52,896 nt of DNA from contig JAJZAN010000012.1 in NCBI GenBank assembly GCA_021799435.1, positions 1 to 52,896 on the forward strand, written 5' to 3'. Of the stretch, positions 25,864-34,889 are shown one piece after another (within the stretch, counting starts at the first letter, position 1; the number at the start of each line of letters is the position of its first letter). The position numbers and the translations under genes are program-made. This DNA is from Bacillota bacterium (lineage in GTDB: Bacteria; Bacillota; Sulfobacillia; Sulfobacillales; Sulfobacillaceae). The notes beneath the pieces are model-generated. The model was not told the origin of the DNA and searched no databases. It was given only the letters and a program-made list of their open reading frames with translations.

Positions 25864-26634
25864 TTAGGCGCTCATGTGGCGCTCGGCCATGAGACTCGCC
25901 GCCAGGCGCAGCTCATCGTCGCTCAGCGGATCATCGACCAGCTGATAGTGTTGGGAAAATCCGTATTTCAGACTCTCTTCGACCTCGTCCGTGGTAACAG
26001 CCTGCATGCCCGGCAAGTGCATGAGCGCGGTCACCGCGTCCGGATTCAACTGCAGGTCGCTTCCTGCCCGGACATAAAACTCTTGCAGTAGCCGGGTGGT
26101 GGACTGAGGGTCCTGGCGAATCAAGAGCATGCCGCTGACGAGGGCGAAGCCACCACGGATGGCTTGGGCAATGCCGGCGATTTTCTTTTGACCGGCTACC
26201 AAGTCATAGGGTCCTTCGCAATATGATCCGACCGCCCGTCCGAACTCGGCCGGGATGCCCAGGCTGCGGAGACCGTCAATGACACCTTGAGCCATGCGTT
26301 TGAAATTGCTCTCCCAGACAGTAAAGTCTCGGCACGGTTCACTCACCGCGAAGCTGAGGCACTCTTGGTCCAAGAGCACCGCCGAGCCGCCGCCAATGCG
26401 CATAAAGACCGGATATCCCTGGCTGTTCAGCCAAGCCACGGCATCATCGAGATGCGGCAGGCGCCGATCTTTCGGACCCAGCAAAACATACGGCTTCTGA
26501 TGCCGAATCACCACTGCGCTGGACTGCCGGTCCGCACTCCACCGCGCTACAGTCTCCGCCAAGACCGGGGACAGGCTAAGATGTTCGGGAGGTGCCTGTG
26601 CCGACAAGTGAACGAATCGCGCTTCGGGTCGCAT
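25864..26634 (-). CDS. lipL: LipL-type octanoyltransferase / lipoate ligase family protein
   Basis: BPL/LplA-fold acyltransferase, 256 residues. RIGGGSAVLLD is the substrate loop. GSYCEGPYDLVAGQKKIAGIAQ carries the Cys and Lys expected of LipL, the enzyme that moves octanoyl groups from GcvH to other lipoyl domains in Bacillota. The GSYC-x-G-x-YDL layout is what separates it from LipM and LplA, so I favour LipL. Lipoate ligase remains possible. ATG 26634 has AAGGGAGGG 6 nt upstream. ppiB follows. Confidence 0.75.
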   Translation of the reverse strand: MRPEARFVHLSAQAPPEHLSLSPVLAETVARWSADRQSSAVVIRHQKPYVLLGPKDRRLPHLDDAVAWLNSQGYPVFMRIGGGSAVLLDQECLSFAVSEPCRDFTVWESNFKRMAQGVIDGLRSLGIPAEFGRAVGSYCEGPYDLVAGQKKIAGIAQAIRGGFALVSGMLLIRQDPQSTTRLLQEFYVRAGSDLQLNPDAVTALMHLPGMQAVTTDEVEESLKYGFSQHYQLVDDPLSDDELRLAASLMAERHMSA

Positions 26635-26750
26635 CTGAGTCCCTCCCTTGAAAGATTTCCCCCCAGCAAGTTTGAGGTGTGAGGACCCGCGAGGTTAGTC
26701 TATCCTATACGTTGTATCGTACCGATAGAGAGCGGTCAAGGAGGCTGGCT

Positions 26751-27176
26751 ATGGAACGCTGGGGACGGCTCATGTGGCGGCTGGGGTCGGGATTGTGGCT
26801 GGGCAGCATTTTCTTTCTATTCGTGGCGATTGCGCCCAACGTATTTCGGGTGCTGCCGGAAAGCGATGCGGGTCGGCTGGTCGACGCGATTTTCCCTGTC
26901 TACTATGCCATGGGACTGGCGCTGGGCGGTCTCCTGTTGCTGGGATCGGTTCTGCGCATGCGGGTGCAGACGGGAGTCCGTTCTTGGATTCCGACCATCG
27001 TGGGGATTATAAACCTGCTGCTGGTGTGGTGGGCGGACCGGATATTGGCGGCCATGCAAAAGATGTCGGCGGGAAGTGCCGTCTTTCACGCGATGCACCA
27101 GCGTTCGGTGGCCATCAGTGCGGTGGTGTTCGTGGTCATGTTGTTCGGCGTGGTGTATGAGGCGGTGGCGGTTTGA
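26751..27176 (+). CDS. DUF4149/TMEM205-like membrane protein
   Basis: A 141-residue protein with four membrane helices. The first helix (GLWLGSIFFLFVAIAPNVF) has the small-residue G-x-x-x-x-F pattern and the early Pro-x-x-F of the DUF4149 family, and FHAMHQRSVAISAVVF before helix 4 carries the family's loop. Function unknown. ATG 26751 has AAGGAGG 6 nt upstream; earlier in-frame starts lack a site. Its TGA overlaps the TTG start of the NUDIX gene (TTGA), giving a coupled pair. Confidence 0.7.
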   Translation: MERWGRLMWRLGSGLWLGSIFFLFVAIAPNVFRVLPESDAGRLVDAIFPVYYAMGLALGGLLLLGSVLRMRVQTGVRSWIPTIVGIINLLLVWWADRILAAMQKMSAGSAVFHAMHQRSVAISAVVFVVMLFGVVYEAVAV

Positions 27177-27916
27177 CTTTTCGAGCCGTGTGGCACGCGG
27201 CCCCAAACCTCCGCGTCCTGGTGGACCCCCAGCCTTGGACATTGGAGCCGGTGTATCAAGATGCCGTAGATGCTTTCTGGGATCTGGTGGTTTTGGAGGA
27301 ACCGCAGTTCTTTCGTGGACCGGTACTGAGTGTCACCGGGGTGAAAGAGCATATGGATGGCGTGACTCTCTATACTCGTTGGACAGATTATGCCCATTTT
27401 TTGTACAGCCACCGTTATTGGCCGGCCGATCACCCAGGCTACGTGCGGGTGTTGTTTGCAGCGGCGTGCCTCATTACTCGGGACGGACAGCTCTTGGTCG
27501 CGGAGATGGGCGATAAGACGGTCCGGCCCGGTTGGATCCAGGCCGTCGGGGGTTCCGCCGAGCCCTCAGATGTCGCAGACGGGGTTTTTGATCCGGTCCG
27601 TTCCATTCGGCACGAAGTGGCGGAGGAGACCGGTCTCGATCTCAGCAATTGTGAGATTGTCCGATCCATTGATGTGGTGGGATTTACGGAGGATTTGCGC
27701 GACGGCAGCGTCGCCGTCGCCGTCAAAGTACCTCTGTGGCTCACCCAGGAGGAGGCGCGCCAGCGCTTTCTGAGCCGCCCGATCGGTCCAGAACGGGAGC
27801 TGTCAGATTTGCTGGCGCTGCCTTTGGGCAAGACGGGTTCTGCAGCCTTGAAGGCCTTGGGACGCCCGACGGTGCGCTATTTGGATGCTCTGTTGCAGGC
27901 TCCGGATCTTGTCTAG
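27173..27916 (+). CDS. NUDIX hydrolase
   Basis: A 247-residue protein whose residues about 95-215 form a NUDIX domain. The box reads GGSAEPSD...SIRHEVAEETGLDL, close to GX5EX7REUXEEXGU but with an extended first loop and His for the Arg before the first Glu. It probably hydrolyses a nucleoside diphosphate derivative; the substrate is unknown. The N-terminal 90 residues (WHAAPNLRVLVD..., RYWPADHPGYVRVLF) form an extra domain I do not recognise. The start is TTG 27173, inside the DUF4149 stop. The stop shares CTAG with that of asnB on the other strand. Confidence 0.75.
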   Translation: MTFRAVWHAAPNLRVLVDPQPWTLEPVYQDAVDAFWDLVVLEEPQFFRGPVLSVTGVKEHMDGVTLYTRWTDYAHFLYSHRYWPADHPGYVRVLFAAACLITRDGQLLVAEMGDKTVRPGWIQAVGGSAEPSDVADGVFDPVRSIRHEVAEETGLDLSNCEIVRSIDVVGFTEDLRDGSVAVAVKVPLWLTQEEARQRFLSRPIGPERELSDLLALPLGKTGSAALKALGRPTVRYLDALLQAPDLV

Positions 27917-29757
27917 ACCAACTCGATGCGATATTCCCGCAGCCAAGCATCGGCCTGCACCAAAAAGGCGAACAATTGCGCGTTGCCCATTAACTGCCCG
28001 AACCAGGGTATTTGGTCTGCTTGGGGTCCTGCTTGCACCACTTGGCGGATGCGTTCCCGGTTGAGAAACGGCCGCAAGGGCGAATGCGCATCGTCCAGCA
28101 CCGCCGACATCCGGTCGGCCATGGCCCGGAAGTATGTCGGGTTGGGAGTCGACGGATAGGGTGACTTTCTGCGCATCAGCACTTCGTCGGGCAGCCACCC
28201 GTGAGCCGCCCGGCGGAGAATGCCCTTGGCCACCCCCTGGGTGTTCTTCATCTCCCACGGGATATTGAAGACATAATCCACTAATCGATGATCGCAGAAG
28301 GGAACCCGTACCTCTAAGCTCTGGGCCATGGTCATGCGGTCCTTGCGGTCGAGCAGCGTGGGCAAGAACCGGGTAATGCTGAGATAGGAGATTTCCCGGA
28401 TGCGGCGCTCTTCGGATGTTTCGTCCTGCGTGTGCGGTACCTCGGCGATGGCGTCATGGTAGCGCGCCGCCACATAGTCAAAGGGCTTGATGTGGTCTAA
28501 TAGCTCTGGGCTTAGGACGCTCACCCGATCCTTCAACCGCAGCGACCAGGGGAAGGTGTCCGCACCCAGAGCGTCTGAGCGGTGAAACCACGGATAGCCA
28601 CCAAAAATCTCGTCCGCTGCTTCGCCCGAGAGACCCACGGTAGCCTGTTTCTTGATATGTCCTGCAAATACCAACAGCGACGTATCGACGTCGGCGTGTC
28701 CGGGAAGATCCCGGGCCCTCATTGCGGGCAGCAAATAGGCGTCGAGGTCGGGGGTATCGAGCTCCACGCGCACGTGGCGAGTGCCCAGATATTCCGACAC
28801 GCGTTCTACCCAAGGGGCGTCCATGTTGGTCTGAAACCCATTGTCGGTGAAATAGCGCTCCATGTCCTTGAAATCGATGGAGAAGGTCGTAAGGGGTCCC
28901 TTTTCCTGTTGAAGAAACGCTGTTGCCGCTACACTGGAGACGATGCTGGAGTCGAGGCCTCCCGACAGGAGGGTGACGACCGGAACATCGGCGACCAGTT
29001 GCCGCGTGATGGCATCCTGCAGGAGCTCTCGAATGCGAGCTGTGGTGGTCTCCAAGTCATCTTCATGCGGCAGGGCCGTCAACTGCCAGTACGGTCCCGT
29101 CCGCGTCCCAAGCCGGGAGTGGTGCAAGTGGCAGCCGGCGCGCAATTCCTGGACGTCTTGAAACACACCATGGCCCGGGGTGCGGCTCGGTCCTAAGGCA
29201 AAAACTTCGGCCAGACCGTCGGCGCCGACTCGCCGTGATATGGCAGGGTGGGCGAGGAGCCCTTTAATTTCAGATGCGAATAGAAAATGGCCATCCTTGT
29301 GGGCATAGAACAGCGGCTTCACCCCTAGGCGGTCGCGTGCCATGTACAGCGTCTCGTCCTTGCTGTTCCAGATGGCAAAGGCAAAAATTCCGTTAAGATG
29401 TTGGACCGCCTCCTCGCCCCATGCCATGTAGGCGGTCAACAGCACTTCGGTGTCGGACCGCGACTGGAATTGGTAGCCGCGATCTTTCAACTCCTCGCGC
29501 AACTCTTGGAAATTGTACAGTTCACCGTTGTAAACGATGGTGTAGACGGTGTCACCCCAGCGGCGCGACATGGGCTGCATGCCGCCTTCCGGATCGATGA
29601 CCACTAGTCGACGGTGAGCCAGCCCGGCGTGTGGGGAGACCCATGTGCCGCTGCCATCTGGCCCTCGGCAGGTCATCGGCTGGGCCATCGCCTCCAGATG
29701 CCGCTGCTCGCGCACGACGTTTCGTTGATAGTCAATCCATCCCGCGATGCCGCACAT
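27913..29757 (-). CDS. asnB: asparagine synthetase, glutamine-hydrolysing
   Basis: Converts aspartate, glutamine and ATP to asparagine. 614 residues. Cys2 (MCGIAGW) is the Ntn-type glutaminase nucleophile, with RGPDGSG and YNGELYN in the same domain. The synthetase domain has the pyrophosphate loop LLSGGLDSSI and the later GLSGEAADEIFGGY and RKDRMTMAQSLEVRVPF blocks. ATG 29757 follows AAGGGGGACGTCGC. It is divergent from purE across 135 bp and converges on the NUDIX gene with a 4-bp overlap. Confidence 0.93.
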   Translation of the reverse strand: MCGIAGWIDYQRNVVREQRHLEAMAQPMTCRGPDGSGTWVSPHAGLAHRRLVVIDPEGGMQPMSRRWGDTVYTIVYNGELYNFQELREELKDRGYQFQSRSDTEVLLTAYMAWGEEAVQHLNGIFAFAIWNSKDETLYMARDRLGVKPLFYAHKDGHFLFASEIKGLLAHPAISRRVGADGLAEVFALGPSRTPGHGVFQDVQELRAGCHLHHSRLGTRTGPYWQLTALPHEDDLETTTARIRELLQDAITRQLVADVPVVTLLSGGLDSSIVSSVAATAFLQQEKGPLTTFSIDFKDMERYFTDNGFQTNMDAPWVERVSEYLGTRHVRVELDTPDLDAYLLPAMRARDLPGHADVDTSLLVFAGHIKKQATVGLSGEAADEIFGGYPWFHRSDALGADTFPWSLRLKDRVSVLSPELLDHIKPFDYVAARYHDAIAEVPHTQDETSEERRIREISYLSITRFLPTLLDRKDRMTMAQSLEVRVPFCDHRLVDYVFNIPWEMKNTQGVAKGILRRAAHGWLPDEVLMRRKSPYPSTPNPTYFRAMADRMSAVLDDAHSPLRPFLNRERIRQVVQAGPQADQIPWFGQLMGNAQLFAFLVQADAWLREYRIELV

Positions 29758-29779
29758 GCGACGTCCCCCTTTTCCTCAG

Positions 29780-29808
29780 TTGGTTCCTACAGCAAAATAC
29801 TCTATGCT
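29780..29808 (+). promoter_or_regulatory. candidate purE promoter
   Basis: TTGGTT (29780-29785), 17-bp spacer, TATGCT (29803-29808). Spacing is ideal but the hexamers are weak. I see no purine riboswitch (no xpt-like junctions) in the 80 bp before purE. Confidence 0.35.
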
Positions 29809-29892
29809 TATGGAAGAATAGCGGTTTCGTGCGCGGCCTGGAGGTTGATGGCTGGCGTGCCAACATGTTCCAAGGACATAGGGGGGTAAGCG

Positions 29893-30387
29893 GTGATCGC
29901 AATCGCCATGGGCAGCCAGTCTGACTGGGAGACCATGCGCCACACAGCCGAAACATTGGCGGAATTGGACATTCCGTATGACCTGCATGTCTTGTCGGCG
30001 CACCGAACGCCGACACGTATGCTGGCCTTCGCGGAGAGCGCGGAGAGTCAGGGATATCAGGCCATCGTGGCCGGGGCGGGCGGAGCCGCCCACCTGCCGG
30101 GCATGCTGGCCAGCGCCACGTTGCTGCCGGTGATCGGCGTGCCGGTGCAAAGTCATGCCTTGAGCGGGTGGGATTCGCTGTTGTCGATTGTGCAAATGCC
30201 AGGCGGGGTTCCGGTGGCCACCATGGCTATCGGAAAGTCAGGGGCCGTGAATGCCGCGTTGCTGGTTGCGCGAATGTTGGCCGTGCAAAATCCGGACGTC
30301 GGCCGGCGTCTCATCGAATACCGCAAGGCTATGCAAGACCAAGTGTTAGAACAGGAGCGAACCGTGCGGTCATGGCCAACACGATAG
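29893..30387 (+). CDS. purE: N5-carboxyaminoimidazole ribonucleotide mutase, class I PurE
   Basis: Interconverts N5-CAIR and CAIR in purine synthesis. 164 residues. [10 protein letters not shown] carries the catalytic Ser/Asp, LSAHRTP the His, and [11 protein letters not shown] the substrate loop, all as in class I enzymes. GTG 29893 follows GGGGGGTAA. purK overlaps its 3' end by 16 bp. Confidence 0.95.
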   Translation: MIAIAMGSQSDWETMRHTAETLAELDIPYDLHVLSAHRTPTRMLAFAESAESQGYQAIVAGAGGAAHLPGMLASATLLPVIGVPVQSHALSGWDSLLSIVQMPGGVPVATMAIGKSGAVNAALLVARMLAVQNPDVGRRLIEYRKAMQDQVLEQERTVRSWPTR

Positions 30388-31541
30388 CGCCAGTCGGCGC
30401 CACATTAGGGATTTTGGGCGGGGGTCAGCTGGGCCGCATGATGGCTATCGCCGCCCGGGAGATGGGAATTCATACCGTAATCTGGGACCCCGGAGCCGAA
30501 AGCCCGGCTTTCGAAGCGGCCGACGCCGCGATCATTGCCCCTTATGACGATCCCGAGGCTAGGGAGCAGTTTTTACAGCAGGTAGACCGGATTACATATG
30601 AATTTGAAAACGTGGACTTTGAGACGGCGCGGACGTTAGCCCAATCTAAGCCGGTGCATCCATCTCCGAATTTGTTGCATGTGAGCCAACACCGCTTGCG
30701 GGAGAAGGAACGGGCTCGTCAGGCCGGCCTCGCGACGACGCCGTACGCGGCCGTCACCACCGTGGACGAATTGGAACGGGCGATGGGGGATTTGGGCTTG
30801 CCGGCCATCCTGAAGACGGTGCAGGGGGGCTACGACGGGAAGGGGCAGGCGGCTCTATGGGACCGGGCCAGTGCCATGGAGGGCTTTCGGGATCTTCAGC
30901 GCGCCTCACGGGGCCAGACCCTCATTTACGAGAGGCGGGCGGATTTTGTCGCCGAGATTTCGGTGGTGGTGGCACGCGATGAAGCGGGTCGCATCGTCAC
31001 CTATCCTGTGACGGAAAATCACCACCATCACGGCATCCTGGACTACAGTGTTGTTCCAGCCCGCGTGCCGGCTGAGGTCGCCACGCGGGCACAACAGGGT
31101 GTGGCACAACTGGCGTCGCATTTGGAACTGGTCGGCCTCATGGCCATGGAGCTATTCGTGATGGCAGACGGTCGAGTGCTGTTTAATGAAATGGCTCCGC
31201 GCCCCCACAATTCCGGACACTGGACTCTGGATGCAGCTTGGCCAACCCAATTCACGCAGCACGTGCGGGCTGTCATGGGGTGGCCGGTCGCGGAACCGCG
31301 CCAGCTGTCGCCGGCCGTCATGGTCAATCTTTTGGGAGATTCGTTCCTCGAGGGGCTGGAATCCATGCCTGATCTTCTGGAGCTGCCGGGCGTGCAGCTG
31401 CACTGGTACGGGAAGCGGGAGATGAGGGCCGGCCGCAAGGTAGGCCATGTCAACGTGTTGGCGGACAACGTTGAGGCGGCGTTGGAGGTGGCGCGGGAGG
31501 TCAAATCGCGGATAGGCGGGCGGTGCAACGATGGCGCGTAA
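30372..31541 (+). CDS. purK: N5-carboxyaminoimidazole ribonucleotide synthase
   Basis: ATP-grasp enzyme that carboxylates AIR with bicarbonate to N5-CAIR, the substrate of PurE. 389 residues. [10 protein letters not shown] opens the pre-ATP-grasp domain; [12 protein letters not shown] is the glycine loop; [10 protein letters not shown] and [14 protein letters not shown] carry metal and substrate residues. The frame is open back to 30168, but homology begins at ATG 30372, inside purE. Its last 11 bp overlap the tetR gene start (31531). Confidence 0.94.
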   Translation: MANTIAPVGATLGILGGGQLGRMMAIAAREMGIHTVIWDPGAESPAFEAADAAIIAPYDDPEAREQFLQQVDRITYEFENVDFETARTLAQSKPVHPSPNLLHVSQHRLREKERARQAGLATTPYAAVTTVDELERAMGDLGLPAILKTVQGGYDGKGQAALWDRASAMEGFRDLQRASRGQTLIYERRADFVAEISVVVARDEAGRIVTYPVTENHHHHGILDYSVVPARVPAEVATRAQQGVAQLASHLELVGLMAMELFVMADGRVLFNEMAPRPHNSGHWTLDAAWPTQFTQHVRAVMGWPVAEPRQLSPAVMVNLLGDSFLEGLESMPDLLELPGVQLHWYGKREMRAGRKVGHVNVLADNVEAALEVAREVKSRIGGRCNDGA

Positions 31542-32106
31542 AAATCGGCGCGATGCCATTGTTGAAGCGGCTGCTGAACTATTTGCCGCCAAAGGATTTC
31601 GCGCCACTACCGTCCGAGATATCGCAGAGGAAGCCGGCATTTTATCGGGCAGTCTGTATGCGCACATCGCGACCAAAGAAGATCTCTACTTGGAAATCGT
31701 CCAGCGGGCGGCGCAGGATTTTACCCGCGCGGTAGAACCGGTGCTCCAGGAACCAGCGGGACCAGCCGCTAAGCTGCGTCGGATGATCCGCGCCCACTTA
31801 GGTGTCATTGATGGATCTCGAGCTTGGGCGCGGGTCTATTTGGACGACGACAGCGAGCTGAGCCAAGACACCCGCGTGGAAGCCCGCCGATTGCGCCGCG
31901 AGTATGAGAGGCTCTGGGACGCGGTGCTGGAGGAAGGCGTTGCAGCCGGCGAGTTCCGGGTGGAGGATGAGACCCTGACGCGGCTTTTCATATTGTCAGC
32001 GCTAAACGGGATTATCCGCTGGTATCGTCCGGGTGGCCGTCTCAGTGCGGAAGCGGTGGCTGAACGCTATGTGCAATTGGTGCTTCGCGTCCTGAAGGCT
32101 GATTGA
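31531..32106 (+). CDS. TetR/AcrR-family regulator, likely of the paa genes
   Basis: A 191-residue dimeric repressor type. The N-terminal helix-turn-helix is FRATTVRDIAEEAGILSGSLY followed by AHIATKEDLY. The C-terminal ligand domain is all-helical and resembles acyl-CoA-responsive members. ATG 31531 lies within purK, so it may be made from the pur message by coupling. Its stop (32104-32106) sits inside the -35 box of the paa promoter. The inverted repeat at 32141-32159 is its likely operator. Phenylacetyl-CoA as ligand is inference from context. Confidence 0.85.
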   Translation: MARKNRRDAIVEAAAELFAAKGFRATTVRDIAEEAGILSGSLYAHIATKEDLYLEIVQRAAQDFTRAVEPVLQEPAGPAAKLRRMIRAHLGVIDGSRAWARVYLDDDSELSQDTRVEARRLRREYERLWDAVLEEGVAAGEFRVEDETLTRLFILSALNGIIRWYRPGGRLSAEAVAERYVQLVLRVLKAD

Positions 32107-32131
32107 CACCCCTTGGGGACGACGGCATAAT
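32103..32131 (+). promoter_or_regulatory. sigma-A promoter of paaABCD
   Basis: TTGACA (32103-32108, perfect), 17-bp spacer, CATAAT (32126-32131, 5/6). The -35 box overlaps the tetR stop codon. It is the strongest promoter match in the window. Confidence 0.8.
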
Positions 32132-32140
32132 GTCATTAAT

Positions 32141-32159
32141 AACAAGCAAACGCTTGGTT
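32141..32159. promoter_or_regulatory. candidate TetR operator in the paa leader
   Basis: AACAAGCAAACGCTTGGTT contains the inverted repeat CAAGC-AAAC-GCTTG (32143-32156). It lies at about +3 to +21 of the predicted transcript, so a bound repressor would block initiation. CAAGC/GCTTG half-sites are typical of lipid- and acyl-CoA-related TetR regulators. Confidence 0.7.
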
Positions 32160-32176
32160 TTCAGGGAGGGGTGCAC

Positions 32177-33124
32177 ATGCTGGAAGAGACCTTGACGGAC
32201 CAAGAAGCGTACTTTTTAGAGCGGGTTGATCGCGGAGACCGCATCGAGGCGGACGATTGGATGCCTGAAGACTACCGTCAGCAGTTGGTGCGGCTAATCG
32301 CCATGCACGCAGTCAGTGAGATTATGGGCGCCTTGCCGGAAAAGGAGTGGGTTCCCCGTGCCCCCACGTTGTACCGCAAGCTGGCCATCACGGCCAAGGT
32401 ACAGGATGAGGTCGGGCACGGTCAGCTTCTCATCCGGGTAGCAGAGGACTTGATGCGTCCCTGGGGCAAGAATCGCGAAGATATTATGGACGATCTGTTT
32501 ACGGGCCGCCTTAAGTATCACAACGTGTTCCATATGGCGACGCCGACCTGGGCTGATGCCGGCGTTATCGGCTGGCTGGTGGACGGGGCTGCCGTGATTA
32601 CCCAAGGCATGTCGCTCAGTTGTTCGTACGCCCCCTACGCGCGGGCGTTGCAGCGCATCGTCGAGGAGGAAGGCTTTCATATCCAGCACGGGGAGAGCAT
32701 CTGCATGGCGCTGGCAGAGGGGACGCCCATGCAGCGGGCCATGCTGCAAGACGCCCTGAATCGCTGGTGGCCGGCATTGCTGATGTTCTTTGGGCCGCCC
32801 GAGAAGAACCAATTGTCCACGCATCAATTGCGCAACATCCGCTATCGGATTCGTTCCAAAACCAATGAGGAGCTGCGCCAGCGCTTCTTCAGCAAATATG
32901 TGCACCGCATTTGGTCATTGGGGCTGACCATTCCAGATCCCACCCTGTATCAGGATCCCGTGACCAAGGAGTGGACCTATGCGCAGCCGGACTGGGAGGA
33001 ATTCCGGCAGATCGTCAACAATCGCGGCCCACGGTCGGAAGCGCGGCTGGGATTGCGCTCGACGACCTACCAGGAAGGCGAGTGGGTGCGCCGAACCATC
33101 GCCTTGTCTCCCACGGCGGGTTAG
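32177..33124 (+). CDS. paaA: phenylacetyl-CoA epoxidase subunit A
   Basis: Catalytic diiron subunit of the ring-1,2-phenylacetyl-CoA epoxidase, 315 residues. Ligands are visible as QDEVGHGQ (ExxH) and EEEGFHIQHGE (the second Glu/His set). ATG 32177 has GGGAGGGG 6-7 nt upstream; a GTG two codons earlier is too close. First gene of paaABCD, under the promoter at 32103. Confidence 0.95.
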   Translation: MLEETLTDQEAYFLERVDRGDRIEADDWMPEDYRQQLVRLIAMHAVSEIMGALPEKEWVPRAPTLYRKLAITAKVQDEVGHGQLLIRVAEDLMRPWGKNREDIMDDLFTGRLKYHNVFHMATPTWADAGVIGWLVDGAAVITQGMSLSCSYAPYARALQRIVEEEGFHIQHGESICMALAEGTPMQRAMLQDALNRWWPALLMFFGPPEKNQLSTHQLRNIRYRIRSKTNEELRQRFFSKYVHRIWSLGLTIPDPTLYQDPVTKEWTYAQPDWEEFRQIVNNRGPRSEARLGLRSTTYQEGEWVRRTIALSPTAG

Positions 33125-33132
33125 GAGGAGCC

Positions 33133-33489
33133 ATGGACGAACGATTGGATTTCGATGTGTACGAAGTGTTTGCCCAGTCTGATTCCTTGAGCCCGCACGT
33201 ACACGTCTTTAACGTCTTGGCGTCATCGCCGGACATGGCTATGGCGTTGGCTGAAGAAAACTTTTTCCGCCGGGCCGAATTTGTGAGCTTGTGGGTCGTT
33301 CGGCGCGACCAGATCCATCAGATTGGCTTCCACGATCGGGAAGGGTTTCAAAAGACCCCCAAAGCCTATCGCACTACGGATGACTACAAGTATCTCAGAG
33401 ACAAGTGGCGCTATTATCGGGACCATCCCATGAATCCCGATGGATCGCCCGCTGCGGGAGGGACAGTCGATGGAACGATGGACGATTGA
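33133..33489 (+). CDS. paaB: phenylacetyl-CoA epoxidase subunit B
   Basis: Small structural subunit of the epoxidase, 118 residues. DFDVYEVFAQ and HVHVFNVLASSPDMAMALAE with ENFFRRAE are the family landmarks. It links catalytic A-C pairs in the complex. AGGAGG lies just before ATG 33133, 8 bp after paaA. The 3' end overlaps paaC by 20 bp. The C-terminal tail after RDHPMNPDGS is low complexity. Confidence 0.92.
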   Translation: MDERLDFDVYEVFAQSDSLSPHVHVFNVLASSPDMAMALAEENFFRRAEFVSLWVVRRDQIHQIGFHDREGFQKTPKAYRTTDDYKYLRDKWRYYRDHPMNPDGSPAAGGTVDGTMDD

Positions 33490-34285
33490 AGACGTCGCCC
33501 AGAACCCGGAGCGTCGTCAACTGGCAGCCGAGCTGTTGTGGCAGTTGGCGGATGATGACTTGTTGATGGGGTTCCGCGACCAGGAGTGGTTAGGTCTCGC
33601 GCCGCATATCGAAGAAGACGTCGCGTTTGGGTCCATCGGCCAGGAAGAAATTGGGCACGCGGCGCTGTATTTCGGCATTCTGGAGCGCCTGGGTTTTGGA
33701 ACTGCGGACGATTTGGCATCTCTAAGATCAGTCAGCGAACGGCGCAACTCCGTGTTGATTGAACAGCCCAACGGACCCGGACATTATCTCGAGTCGCCGC
33801 GTTATGAGTGGGCCTGGACCATCGTGCGGCATTACCTGCACGATGTATGGGAGATGGCGCTCTTGACCGCTTTGACGGGCTCCGTCTTTGAGCCGTTAGG
33901 CGATGCGGCCGAAAAGATTTTGCGCGAAAAGCGATATCATCTAGCCCACCAGGAACTGTGGATGCGCACGATGGCTGGGCACGACGCAGATTCCCGCGTC
34001 CGGCTCGAGGACGCATGGCGTCGCGCGCAGGATTGGGCTGGGGACTTGGCGGATCTCGGTCCTTACAGCTCGGCACTGGAATCCGCAGGCTTGTGCCCAG
34101 GAGTCGATAGCGTTGTACGCCACTATCACGAGCGGGTCGCGGAAATGGCCCGTGTGTTGGGGTTGCCGGAGATGCGGATGCAGACCAGGGAAAATGGGCG
34201 GCGGGGCGAACACACGGAGGCGCTGCAACAGGCCTTGGACACCTTGTCCGAAGTCTACCGTCTCGATCCGACGGCCAACTGGTAG
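33470..34285 (+). CDS. paaC: phenylacetyl-CoA epoxidase subunit C
   Basis: Structural diiron-fold subunit partnering PaaA, 271 residues. FGSIGQEEIGHA and REKRYHLAHQELWM occupy the positions of the degenerate iron sites. ATG 33470 has GGGAGGG 6-7 nt upstream and lies within paaB. paaD follows after 20 bp. Confidence 0.93.
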   Translation: MERWTIEDVAQNPERRQLAAELLWQLADDDLLMGFRDQEWLGLAPHIEEDVAFGSIGQEEIGHAALYFGILERLGFGTADDLASLRSVSERRNSVLIEQPNGPGHYLESPRYEWAWTIVRHYLHDVWEMALLTALTGSVFEPLGDAAEKILREKRYHLAHQELWMRTMAGHDADSRVRLEDAWRRAQDWAGDLADLGPYSSALESAGLCPGVDSVVRHYHERVAEMARVLGLPEMRMQTRENGRRGEHTEALQQALDTLSEVYRLDPTANW

Positions 34286-34305
34286 TCAGGGAAGGAGGGA
34301 GCGGC

Positions 34306-34761
34306 GTGCTGGCCCAGCGGGTGGCGCAAATCCTGCAGGAAGTGGGCGATCCCGAGATTCCCACTGTAAGCATTGTTGACTTAGGCATGGTGGGCGCGAT
34401 CCAAGCGGACGGCGACCGGGTTTTGGTCGAACTCATGCCAACCTTCGTGGGATGTTCTGCCCAGCGCATCATTCAGGACCAGGTAACCGAGAAGCTGCGC
34501 GAGGCGTTTCCCACATCCACGGTAGCGGTAAGGTTCGAGCTGTCCCAACCATGGACGTCGGACCGGATTACCAAGGAAGGCCGCGAGGCGCTTCGCAAGG
34601 CGGGTATTGCCCCGCCGGGCGCTTCGCTGGACGATGTCGAGTGTCCGTTCTGCGGTCATTCGTCGACTGTCCTGCAAAACCTCTTTGGGGCCACCTCCTG
34701 CCGCAGTCTCTACTATTGCAGCCATTGCAAGAATCCCTTTGAAGCATTCAAGCCGCTTTAG
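34306..34761 (+). CDS. paaD: phenylacetate pathway protein PaaD (metal-cluster assembly)
   Basis: A 151-residue protein needed for epoxidase maturation. The N-terminal MIP18-type domain has DPEIPTVSIVDLG and FVGCSAQRI. The C-terminal zinc ribbon uses CPFCG (about 115) and YCSHCKNPFEAF. GTG 34306 follows GGAAGGAGGGAGC. No paaE reductase follows; a terminator does, so electrons must come from elsewhere. Confidence 0.92.
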   Translation: MLAQRVAQILQEVGDPEIPTVSIVDLGMVGAIQADGDRVLVELMPTFVGCSAQRIIQDQVTEKLREAFPTSTVAVRFELSQPWTSDRITKEGREALRKAGIAPPGASLDDVECPFCGHSSTVLQNLFGATSCRSLYYCSHCKNPFEAFKPL

Positions 34762-34772
34762 ATTGGTGGAAG

Positions 34773-34797
34773 CCCGCGCCGCTGCGCGGGTCTTTTG
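34773..34797 (+). terminator. terminator of the paa operon
   Basis: CCCGCGC (34773-34779) pairs with GCGCGGG (34784-34790), followed by TCTTTT. Confidence 0.75.
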
Positions 34798-34810
34798 GTT
34801 CCCCGGGAAC

Positions 34811-34846
34811 TGGACAGGTATGGTATTCTCGACATATAGTTGTCGA
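34811..34846 (+). promoter_or_regulatory. promoter with palindrome around the -10 box
   Basis: TGGACA (34811-34816), 18-bp spacer, TATAGT (34835-34840). The -10 hexamer is exactly enclosed by the inverted repeat TCGACA (34829-34834) and TGTCGA (34841-34846). A dimeric repressor bound there would hide the -10. The site drives the DUF420 gene at 34890. The regulator is unknown. Confidence 0.6.
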
Positions 34847-34889
34847 AATTTCGGGCGGGCTGCACCGGCCCGCGGGACGAGGGATGAAG

